This document shows, piece after piece, positions 1 through 5,567 of a stretch of 5,567 nucleotides of DNA. This stretch comes from Verrucomicrobiota bacterium (lineage in GTDB: Bacteria; Verrucomicrobiota; Verrucomicrobiia; Opitutales; Seribacteraceae). The notes below the pieces were generated by a model. The model worked only from the letters and a program-made list of their open reading frames with translations. It did no database searches and was not told the DNA's origin. The DNA lies in contig JAURNO010000022.1 of assembly GCA_030830145.1 (NCBI GenBank), positions 1 to 5,567 on the forward strand, read 5' to 3'. Made by a program: the position numbers and the translations under genes. Position 1 is the first letter of the stretch; each line of letters starts with the position of its first letter.

Positions 1-89
1 AGACCAATGGAGCAAAGGAAGCGGTTCGATTAATGACCCCAAACATCTAGGGCATGACCTCCGCTCGGGAAATCCGCTCCTAACCTCCC

Positions 90-107
90 ATTTGCTTCTC
101 TGCAAAT
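90..107. repeat. Small perfect hairpin (6-bp stem)
   Basis: ATTTGC at 90-95 and GCAAAT at 102-107 are perfect inverted repeats around a 6-base loop, TTCTCT. The stem is AT-leaning and no T-run follows it on the + strand, so it is not a standard intrinsic terminator. It could be a protein-binding site or chance. Confidence 0.35.
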
Positions 108-120
108 CTCCTCTTTGAGT

Positions 121-155
121 CCCCCCGCCCCCGCTAGTCGCTCATGCCCCACCCC
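121..155 (-). other. Four C-tracts; possible G-quadruplex on the - strand
   Basis: The + strand has C-runs at 121-126 (6), 128-132 (5), 147-150 (4) and 152-155 (4). Read on the - strand these are four G-runs with loops of 1, 14 and 1 bases, which meets a relaxed quadruplex pattern with one long loop. The surrounding bases are not similarly biased. Whether it folds or acts on transcription is not visible from sequence. Confidence 0.3.
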
Positions 156-196
156 GAAATAGATCGTTTACTTTGCCTAAGATCATTAAATTTACA

Positions 197-216
197 GTTT
201 AACAAAGGTATTAAAC
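197..216. promoter_or_regulatory. Inverted repeat, possible operator
   Basis: GTTTAA at 197-202 and TTAAAC at 211-216 form a perfect 6-bp dyad with an 8-base spacer. TAAACC also occurs as a direct repeat at 212-217 and 231-236. The dyad lies in the AT-rich segment about 85-100 bases before the gene starting at 300, a plausible place for a regulator site. In AT-rich DNA such a dyad can arise by chance. Confidence 0.25.
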
Positions 217-218
217 CA

Positions 219-244
219 TCGACATACTCCTAAACCTTTATAGT
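219..244 (+). promoter_or_regulatory. Weak candidate sigma70-type promoter
   Basis: TATAGT at 239-244 matches the -10 consensus at five of six positions and would place a transcript start near 250, giving a leader of about 50 bases before the ATG at 300. The best upstream match, TCGACA at 219-224, is only 14 bases away, shorter than the usual 16-18. The -10 box is therefore the only part with any weight, and promoter consensus in this lineage is not certain. Confidence 0.25.
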
Positions 245-299
245 TTCATAATTGCTTGGACGATACTCAGGCAGTCGAAACGAAAAACTTTATCAGATC

Positions 300-3008
300 A
301 TGAAGACATCAAAGTTCATCCCTACCCTTAGCCTTCTTTTAACTCTCCTCGTCGGCCGAGCGGCCGAGCAGGACAATTGGTATCTTGCCAAAGAATGGCC
401 CGTGACCGAATCACGCGGAGTTTACTACGACCACAACTCCACGTCCGGTGAAGGCAGGATCTTCGTAGGCAGAGGAAGCGTATGGGATGCAACGGGACGG
501 GACATCAAAATATATGATACCAATGGCACGCTCTTGCAAACCTTCGGCAGTGGAAACTTCATGGACATGACCATGGACGGAAACGGCACCCTCTACACCG
601 TTTCGCACAACCGGGTGGTTGCCTACAGCAAATCTCCCGGACGCGTGGTCAGTGTAACCGTCGATGCAAACGGAAGTAACCTGTACAAGCATTGGAACAA
701 CCAAACCTTTACTCTGACCTTTAGTGGGGGCGGAGGTACGGGAGCGAGTGCCCATGCCGTATTGGATTCGAACTCATCCGATACGGATTCTTACAATAAA
801 TTCGTTACCTCCGTTATCGTCATTGACGGAGGAAGAGATTACTCCTCCGAACCCAACGCCACGCTCCGCAGCGACATGCCGAAACAAGCGAACACGGTCG
901 AAGCTAATTTCACCGCCGTAATCGGCACCGAGTGGGGAGAGGATTGGTCAACCGGAGGTTTTTCCAAATCTCAGGCGATCGCAATCAGTCCTACGAGCGG
1001 AGACCTATTCGTGTCCGATGCCGCCCTCCATAAGATTGTGGTTTTGGATCGAAACGGAACCATCAAAAGAGAATTCGGATCGAATGGCAGTTCACCTGGA
1101 CAACTAAACTTCAGCTACAGTAGTCATCGATGCGACTTGGCCTTTCTATCAAACGGCAACTTGGCTGTGACGGACTCGAGTTATCTCCATATTTTCAAGG
1201 AAGACGGAACCTTTGTCAGCCGAACGAACCTCACGAGATACAAGCTCTCATTAGCAAAGGATGGCACCATGCTCTCCTACGGTTACCTAAGGGACGAAGA
1301 AGGTAATTCGATCACCTCGACTCCGTTCACAAACAATTCCAACTACAATTACACTTTTACTCCCCAGGGTGATGTGATCGAATCAACGACATCTGCAGTG
1401 CGCATTTGGAAAAGAGCCTTCCGTACGAAAGGCGAGCTCGTTCGCAACGTCATTCCCCAACCGGCCATTCGCTCCATTTCGCAACGGGCGGGAACCAACG
1501 TGATGGATTTCGATTTTGAAATCGTCGATCCGGACGACATAAACGTAACCGTTGGCATCATTGCTCATTGCGGAAGCGATCTCGTTGTACCGCAAGCCTG
1601 GATCGAAGGAACGGGAAGCAAAATCGGAACTCCGATCGCCACCAACCAAATTCACCGCATGTCATGGGACGTGAAGCAAGACTGGGTAACGAATACCGGA
1701 ACCATAAAATTTGAAATTCTCTGTCAGGATGCGAACCGTTCCAAACCGGTCGACTTGCACTTCCTGACCCTCCCCTTCTCCGATGGAAACATGACCATAA
1801 GCCGTTCGCCCCTCAACGACAATGCCTTTAAAAATTACGCTAAATTTTTGCTCGCCACCGGAGTCGCCCGGTTCGAGAGCAACGTTTCAAACGCCGTCGT
1901 CATTCCTGCCATTGACACGAATGCCTCTCAGGTTTTCACCTTCACCAATGCCGGAGCAACGGGAAGAAACGGTCCTTCTGCCTCTCAGTTAATTGCCGAA
2001 TACAACGGAACGAACCTGGAAGGAAACGTCACCACCGGATACAAACCAGGCTATCAGAAATGGACGGTTCCCGCGACCGGCACCTATGTGATCGAAGCGG
2101 TTGGAGCTCAGGGTGGAAACCAATATGGAAAGTCCGGAGGATCAGGTGCTTTCGTCCAGGGTCGCTTTAACCTCACAGCCGGACAAGAACTCACTCTGCT
2201 CGTCGGACAAAAGGGTGAAGGAACGACTTCAAATGGCTACGGCACAGCTGGTGGCGGAGGAACATTCGTGGTGAGCGACGTCAACAACACGCCCATGCTC
2301 GTTGCTGGTGGTGGAGGGGGTGCAGGAGGAAGCACCAATGGTGGAGATGCACTGGCAAACGAAAATGGTCAAAATGGCTACAGCAGCGGAAGCGATGGCG
2401 GGGCCAATGGGTTCGGGGGACTCGGAATCTCGGGTGGTGGTGGTGGTGGATTCCTCGGATCCGGAACCGGAAATCAGGACCTCGAGGGCCTTTCTTTTCA
2501 ATTGGGAGCGACTGGTGGACAGGGCGGAAGAAAAGGTGGCTTTGGAGGAGGAGGCGCAACTTACAGCACGGGTTGGTATAACGGAGGAGGCGGAGGCGGA
2601 TACTCAGGAGGAGGAGGTTCCAACAGTGGTCCAAGCGGACAAAACGGTGGTGGCGGAGGCTCTTTTAACGCCGGTGCCAACAAGCAAAACCTAAGCGGGG
2701 TAGGCAATGGGCACGGATACGTGCGAATCTACCGTGCAGAGAGCACAAACTCGAGCAAACCCGTTGTCACCCTTTTGGATTCGAGTTGGAACGTCAAAAG
2801 CAAAAGTATCCTCTTGAATGCTCTTGGTTCAGACTATCGATATGCCACGACTCAGGAAGTGACCAAGGCCCGGGAAGCGGCTACGCCGGGGAGCGTCAAC
2901 AACTGGCCCGCAACCTTCCAGATAAAACCGAGAAACCTACCCGGAAACGTGAACGAGTATGGATTCGACGTCCAAACGACCACCGGCACTTGGATCATCA
3001 AGGAATAG
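300..3008 (+). CDS. Secreted beta-propeller / ALK-LTK-like glycine-rich multidomain protein
   Basis: A complete 902-residue exported protein of unknown function. The ATG at 300 is chosen over an in-frame TTG at 252 because it begins a clean signal peptide: MKTSK, a hydrophobic core to about residue 18, and likely cleavage after VGRA (21). No strong Shine-Dalgarno site precedes it. Residues ~48-111 and ~222-370 hold about six NHL-like propeller strands (GTLYTVSHNRVVAYS; GDLFVSDAALHKIVVLDRNG). Residues ~115-209 are an insertion with TFSGGGGTGASA and VIVIDGGRDYSSEP motifs. Residues ~385-480 look like a beta-sandwich (FDFEIVDPDD, MSWDVKQDW). Residues ~584-812 match the glycine-rich ALK/LTK-type domain (PATGTYVIEAVGAQGG, PMLVAGGGGGAGG, GHGYVRIY). 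Residues ~820-902 form a cap (YATTQEV, ATPGSVNNW, NEYGFDV). Only three cysteines are present. Domain names are from memory of families; a role in surface binding is inference. The next gene follows after 66 bases. Confidence 0.88.
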   Translation: MKTSKFIPTLSLLLTLLVGRAAEQDNWYLAKEWPVTESRGVYYDHNSTSGEGRIFVGRGSVWDATGRDIKIYDTNGTLLQTFGSGNFMDMTMDGNGTLYTVSHNRVVAYSKSPGRVVSVTVDANGSNLYKHWNNQTFTLTFSGGGGTGASAHAVLDSNSSDTDSYNKFVTSVIVIDGGRDYSSEPNATLRSDMPKQANTVEANFTAVIGTEWGEDWSTGGFSKSQAIAISPTSGDLFVSDAALHKIVVLDRNGTIKREFGSNGSSPGQLNFSYSSHRCDLAFLSNGNLAVTDSSYLHIFKEDGTFVSRTNLTRYKLSLAKDGTMLSYGYLRDEEGNSITSTPFTNNSNYNYTFTPQGDVIESTTSAVRIWKRAFRTKGELVRNVIPQPAIRSISQRAGTNVMDFDFEIVDPDDINVTVGIIAHCGSDLVVPQAWIEGTGSKIGTPIATNQIHRMSWDVKQDWVTNTGTIKFEILCQDANRSKPVDLHFLTLPFSDGNMTISRSPLNDNAFKNYAKFLLATGVARFESNVSNAVVIPAIDTNASQVFTFTNAGATGRNGPSASQLIAEYNGTNLEGNVTTGYKPGYQKWTVPATGTYVIEAVGAQGGNQYGKSGGSGAFVQGRFNLTAGQELTLLVGQKGEGTTSNGYGTAGGGGTFVVSDVNNTPMLVAGGGGGAGGSTNGGDALANENGQNGYSSGSDGGANGFGGLGISGGGGGGFLGSGTGNQDLEGLSFQLGATGGQGGRKGGFGGGGATYSTGWYNGGGGGGYSGGGGSNSGPSGQNGGGGGSFNAGANKQNLSGVGNGHGYVRIYRAESTNSSKPVVTLLDSSWNVKSKSILLNALGSDYRYATTQEVTKAREAATPGSVNNWPATFQIKPRNLPGNVNEYGFDVQTTTGTWIIKE
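642..926 (+). repeat. Two divergent copies of a GGGGTGA/GGxxY-type beta motif inside the propeller
   Basis: Residues 115-153 (RVVSVTVDANGSNLY then TLTFSGGGGTGASAHAV) and residues 168-209 (FVTSVIVIDGGRDYSSEPNATL then VEANFTAVIG) follow one pattern: V-S-V-x-V, a glycine/asparagine turn, Y, an extended strand, then a T/A-rich strand. This resembles the repeat 'VTSITVTNGGSGYTSAPTVTFSGGGGTGATA' seen in phage tail or neck fibres and bacterial adhesin-like proteins. It separates the second and third propeller blades. The second copy has lost the GGGG tract. Confidence 0.55.
2049..2735 (+). other. Region encoding the glycine-rich ALK/LTK-like domain
   Basis: It encodes residues ~584-812 of the gene at 300. 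The order fits the family: an entry strand (YQKWTVPATGTYVIEAVGAQGG), GGSGAFVQGRFNLTAGQELTLLVGQKG, then a GGGGTFVV strand, PMLVAGGGGGAGG, long polyglycine segments and a closing GHGYVRIY strand. In ALK and LTK this type of domain packs polyglycine helices and binds ligands. In bacteria it occurs in secreted proteins of unknown role. The N- and C-terminal beta strands are the diagnostic parts, because glycine richness alone would not be enough. Confidence 0.7.
2250..2660 (+). repeat. Glycine-codon low-complexity tract with (GGT)5
   Basis: The tract encodes residues ~651-787 and is dominated by GGN codons. It includes five consecutive GGT codons followed by GGA at 2433-2450 (residues 712-717), and further GGNGGN runs near 2311-2325, 2583-2597 and 2646-2660. 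The frame is intact throughout. The pure (GGT)5 run is a candidate for slippage by whole codons, which would change glycine-loop length without a frameshift. The long open frames on the opposite strand here are shadows of this G-rich composition. Confidence 0.7.
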
Positions 3009-3074
3009 AAAGGGGAAACGAACTTTTTCGAACCTGATCCAGTAAACTTATCCAATCAAGTGAGCGTCAAATAC
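3009..3074 (+). other. 66-base gap between the two genes; weak ribosome site
   Basis: No stem followed by a T-run is visible, so read-through transcription from the first gene is likely. The best ribosome-binding candidate is AAGTGAG at 3058-3064, 10 bases before the ATG at 3075, which is weak. The gap is in the same frame as both genes and has no stop after the TAG at 3006-3008. A GTG at 3060 could extend the second gene by five residues, but it has no ribosome site and would only lengthen the start of a good signal peptide. Confidence 0.55.
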
Positions 3075-5567
3075 ATGCGGAAAAACCTCGAAAAACCATT
3101 CCTTTGGTTATGCGGTTTGTTCCTATGTCTACCCGTTTCGGTCTATGGAGCGCTCTACCAAGTCGACCAAGTTTCAGAACCCGCGGGTTTTGTCTTGCAA
3201 AGCTCGGCAGTGGAACAAGGCAGTTCTTTTCTCAGCCTCAACCCCGCTCTTGTATCCAGCGGCTACACCTTCGGATACTGGAGCATCGACGGAGTGAGGC
3301 AAACGGCTCCCGACGGAAGATCGCTCACCCGTGTTTCCAGCGTGATCAATGCGACGTCCACCTACAAAGCGCATTATTTTCTATCCTCCGCCGACACCGA
3401 CTCCGACGGCGTTTTGGACTGGTATGAGTATCGCATGTTCGGAGACCTCTCCCGTCAACCTAACGAGGATTCCGATGGAGACGGATATTCAAACCGGAAG
3501 GAAAGCGAACTCGGACAGGACGCTTTGGTTTTCGACTTGGTCGAAGGGGGCGGGATCGCCGGGCGCTTGTCCACCGGATTTACCTATGCGGACACCACCA
3601 TGGTTTTGGCCACGGTGAAAAGCAACCCAACCGGTTTCGTCAATGAAACGAGCAATTTTCTCGAGCAAAACTCATCCCTTTCGACCGTCAACCTTAATGG
3701 TTCGACCAACAACTATCACTTTGCCTACTGGACGGTCAACGGAGTCAGGCAAGCCGCCCCCACCGGGATTTCCAGCAGCAAAGTCCAGATCAACGTCCAA
3801 TCGAGCACCGAAGTGATCGCGCACTACGTCCCCAGCAATCAGGACAATGACGGAGACGGCGTGATGGATTGGTTCGAGCTTTATCAATTCGGAAATTTGG
3901 ATTCAGACCCCTCCGACGATTCCGACGGGGATGGATATTCCAACAAACAAGAAGGCGAACTCGGACAGGAAGCCACCATCGTGGACAAGGTGGAAAACGG
4001 CGGAATCGCCGGACGACTTTCCACTGGATTCGTGTACGCGGACACCTCCATGGTTCTCGCCTCGGTCACCAGCAACCCGTCCGGATTCATTGCCAACACC
4101 AGCAGCTTCCTTGAAATCAACGCCACCCTTGGCACCCAGAATTTACATGGTCCGAGCAACGGCTATCACTTCGTATACTGGACGGTCAATGGTGTCAGGC
4201 AAAGCGGACCAACCGGAGTATCAAGCGGCAAAGTCGATTGGAAGATGACCGAAAATACGGATGTCGTCGCGCATTACGTACCAAGTAATCAGGATAACGA
4301 CGGAGACGGCATCATGGATTGGGCCGAACTCTATCAATTCGGAAACTTGAATTCCGGCCCCTCCGACGATTCCGACGGAGACGGTTATTCCGACAAACAG
4401 GAAGGAGAACTAGGCCAGGAAGCCACCATATTCGATACCATCGAAAGCGGGGGAATTGCCAGCAGGCTATCCGTCGGGGCTCTTTATTTCATGCAGGTCA
4501 ACAACCCTCCCGACGGCTTGAACTTGAACGACGCCACCGTTTACGCAAACAAACCTGCGGGCGAATACGTCGGCCTTTTTCAACCAATCGACCCGGACGT
4601 CTCGAACGGGAACGGACAATTAGTTCTTTCGCTGCTCGAAGGGAATGGATCGACCGACCGGGACAAGTTTTCCATTTCCGGAATGAATCTTCTCACAAAC
4701 GCAAGCTTGGGATACGGAACTTATTCAATCAGCGTTCGGGTAAGCGACGAAGAAAATGCATCCTTTGACAAGAACTTTACTATAACCGCCATTCATGACC
4801 CCGCCAAGGACGACGACGGGGACGGACTTACCTACGCTCAGGAACAAGTTCTCGGAACCAGTGATCAGTTAGTCGATTCCGATGGGGACGGCTTCTCCGA
4901 TTCTTCCGAACACGCCTACGGATCCGACCCGCTCAGCAATCAATCCCGCCCCAATGAAGCCCCGACCCAACTGGACCTCAATGGCTCAACGATCCAAGAG
5001 AACCAACCCGCCGGAACCCTTGTCGGAAAGCTTTCCGCCACTGACCCGGATGCCAACGCGACTCACACCTTCTCCCTCCTTGGCGGGGCTAACCTGTTCA
5101 GTTTGGATACCAACGGAACGCTCAGAACTCTCCACTCCTTCGACTATGAGACCAATGCGTCCTCCTACGCCATCTCGGTTCGCGTAACCGACGAACACAA
5201 CGCATACCTCGATGGCAATTTCTCCATTGCGTTGCTCAACCAGATCGAAGACCTCGACGGGGACGGAACGGAAGACCATTATGATAACGACGACGACGGG
5301 GACGGCTTTTCAGACTTAACCGAGACCGCATACGGATCCGACCCACGCGACTCCCAATCGGTCGCCAACGCCGCCCCCACCGCAATCGAGCTCAACGGTT
5401 CGACCGTTTTGGAAAACCAACCCATCGGCACCCTCGTTGGTCGACTCTCTGGAACCGATCCCGATAAAAACGCCACCCTCTCCTTCTCCCTCGTCGATGG
5501 AAACGGATCGCGCGACAATCGCTTTTTTCGCGTCGAAGGGTCGACTCTTCGCACCCTTGCCGTCTTC
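3075..5567 (+). CDS. Large exported calcium-loop / cadherin-like repeat protein (3' end beyond window)
   Basis: The frame is open from the ATG at 3075 to the last base, giving 831 residues with no stop in the window. MRKNLEKPF followed by a hydrophobic stretch (10-24) is a signal peptide, with likely cleavage after VYG (25). It has no lipobox. Residues 26-466 are three tandem repeats of a GYWSIDGVRQ-type beta module plus two DxDxDG loops. Cadherin-like domains follow at ~478-574, ~628-723 and 766 onward (ENQPAGTLVG, ATDPDAN, YAISVRVTDEHN). They are separated by linkers with paired loops such as DSDGDGFSDSSE, similar to thrombospondin type 3 repeats. Ten DxDxDG loops start at residues 107, 132, 257, 282, 407, 432, 579, 601, 726 and 739. 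Beyond the signal peptide there is no cysteine. A calcium-stiffened extracellular rod or adhesin is the likely role; the anchor and any catalytic domain would lie downstream. Exact function is unknown. Confidence 0.9.
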   Translation, partial: MRKNLEKPFLWLCGLFLCLPVSVYGALYQVDQVSEPAGFVLQSSAVEQGSSFLSLNPALVSSGYTFGYWSIDGVRQTAPDGRSLTRVSSVINATSTYKAHYFLSSADTDSDGVLDWYEYRMFGDLSRQPNEDSDGDGYSNRKESELGQDALVFDLVEGGGIAGRLSTGFTYADTTMVLATVKSNPTGFVNETSNFLEQNSSLSTVNLNGSTNNYHFAYWTVNGVRQAAPTGISSSKVQINVQSSTEVIAHYVPSNQDNDGDGVMDWFELYQFGNLDSDPSDDSDGDGYSNKQEGELGQEATIVDKVENGGIAGRLSTGFVYADTSMVLASVTSNPSGFIANTSSFLEINATLGTQNLHGPSNGYHFVYWTVNGVRQSGPTGVSSGKVDWKMTENTDVVAHYVPSNQDNDGDGIMDWAELYQFGNLNSGPSDDSDGDGYSDKQEGELGQEATIFDTIESGGIASRLSVGALYFMQVNNPPDGLNLNDATVYANKPAGEYVGLFQPIDPDVSNGNGQLVLSLLEGNGSTDRDKFSISGMNLLTNASLGYGTYSISVRVSDEENASFDKNFTITAIHDPAKDDDGDGLTYAQEQVLGTSDQLVDSDGDGFSDSSEHAYGSDPLSNQSRPNEAPTQLDLNGSTIQENQPAGTLVGKLSATDPDANATHTFSLLGGANLFSLDTNGTLRTLHSFDYETNASSYAISVRVTDEHNAYLDGNFSIALLNQIEDLDGDGTEDHYDNDDDGDGFSDLTETAYGSDPRDSQSVANAAPTAIELNGSTVLENQPIGTLVGRLSGTDPDKNATLSFSLVDGNGSRDNRFFRVEGSTLRTLAVF
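3150..4472 (+). repeat. Three tandem repeats, 450-base (150-residue) period
   Basis: Repeat 1 spans about 3150-3572 (residues 26-166), repeat 2 spans 3573-4022 (167-316) and repeat 3 spans 4023-4472 (317-466). Repeats 2 and 3 are both exactly 150 residues and align without gaps, with 108 identities by hand count. Repeat 1 is shorter at its start and more diverged. Each unit reads: strand with SNPxGF, YWxVNGVRQ, AHYVPSNQ, DNDGDGxMDW, ELYQFGNL, DSDGDGYS, ELGQEA, GGIAGRLS. A 21-base identical segment lies at 3908-3928 and 4358-4378. The beta part vaguely recalls InlB-type B repeats, but that assignment is uncertain. Confidence 0.85.
4506..5567 (+). repeat. Alternating cadherin-like and paired calcium-loop modules
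   Basis: Module A (4506-4955, residues 478-627) is a diverged cadherin-like domain plus a loop pair. Module B (4956-5369, residues 628-765) and module C (5370 to the window end) are in register with a 138-residue, 414-base period: PTQLDLNGSTIQENQPAGTLVG against PTAIELNGSTVLENQPIGTLVG, and TACGGATCCGACCC-like DNA recurs as TACGGATCCGACCC at 4917 and 5331. Module A lacks the ENQPAGT consensus, having NKPAGEYVG instead. The array probably continues past the window. Confidence 0.8.

Larger units (their letters stand above)
1..299. other. Upstream intergenic region, no convincing gene
   Basis: No frame on either strand gives a recognisable protein. On the + strand the three frames stop at 31-33, 48-50 and 116-118. 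The frame ending at 48-50 would give a tail reading TNGAKEAVRLMTPNI and the one ending at 116-118 a longer tail, so the end of an upstream gene is possible but cannot be assigned. On the - strand an ATG at 46-44 opens a frame running off the window edge, with a GGAGG (62-58) 11 bases upstream, so a divergent gene is equally possible. The region changes from mixed and C-rich (60-156) to AT-rich (157-250), as expected of a promoter region before the gene starting at 300. Confidence 0.6.

Noticed and set aside
1..46. A - strand frame starting ATG at 46 with GGAGG 11 bases upstream, open to the window edge
   Set aside because: Only 15 codons are visible, the start of the product is not recognisable and the spacing is long. 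A divergent gene is possible but not supportable.
252..299. In-frame TTG at 252 as start of the first gene
   Set aside because: It would put 16 polar residues before a normal signal peptide, has no ribosome site, and falls just after the -10-like box.
2281..2634. Long - strand open frame rich in His, Leu and Arg
   Set aside because: It is the antisense shadow of the glycine-codon tract (GGN read backwards); low complexity and no start context.
2250..2660. Collagen-like or silk-like repeat
   Set aside because: There is no regular Gly-X-Y triplet period and proline is nearly absent. The flanking strands fit the ALK/LTK-type glycine-rich domain better.
2302..2694. +1-shifted open frame over the glycine region, Glu/Val rich
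   Set aside because: It is a frame shadow: GGN runs read out of frame give GAG/GTG codons without stops. The main frame is continuous with clear domains.
3009..3040. Possible terminator after the first gene (CGAACTTTTTCG near 3019-3030)
   Set aside because: The stem is only four base pairs with no following T-run, too weak to call.
3104..4768. Several overlapping + strand open frames of 80-150 codons over the second gene
   Set aside because: They lie in other frames within a continuous 831-codon frame with signal peptide and repeats. Their own similarity to each other only mirrors the 450-base repeats.

Overview
The window holds two long secreted-protein genes on the + strand, preceded by about 300 bases with no convincing gene. 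The organism is most likely a member of the Verrucomicrobiota or a close PVC relative such as Lentisphaerota, probably aquatic. That is inference from protein architecture only: a signal peptide followed by propeller blades, a glycine-rich ALK/LTK-like region, aspartate-rich calcium loops and cadherin-like modules, with weak Shine-Dalgarno sites. No marker gene in the window fixes the taxonomy.

Layout. Bases 1-299 are non-coding as far as I can see. They hold a small hairpin, a C-rich stretch and an AT-rich, promoter-like segment. Bases 300-3008 encode a complete 902-residue exported protein. It has a beta-propeller of NHL-like blades interrupted by a GGGGTGA-type insertion, then a beta-sandwich-like region, a large glycine-rich domain resembling the extracellular glycine-rich region of ALK/LTK receptors, and a conserved-looking C-terminal cap. 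A 66-base gap follows. Bases 3075 to the window end encode the first 831 residues of a second exported protein with no stop codon in the window. It has three tandem repeats with a 150-residue period, each carrying two DxDxDG calcium-type loops. After these, cadherin-like domains alternate with paired DxDGDG linkers, and the protein is cut inside its third cadherin-like domain.

Working model. The genes are closely spaced in the same direction with no visible terminator between them, so co-transcription is likely. Both products appear to be envelope or extracellular proteins built from binding and spacer modules: a propeller/glycine-rich protein beside a long, acidic, calcium-stiffened, adhesin-like rod. 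No enzyme active site was recognised in either. A joint role in surface adhesion or matrix formation is inference. I see no mobile element, CRISPR array, tRNA or rRNA.
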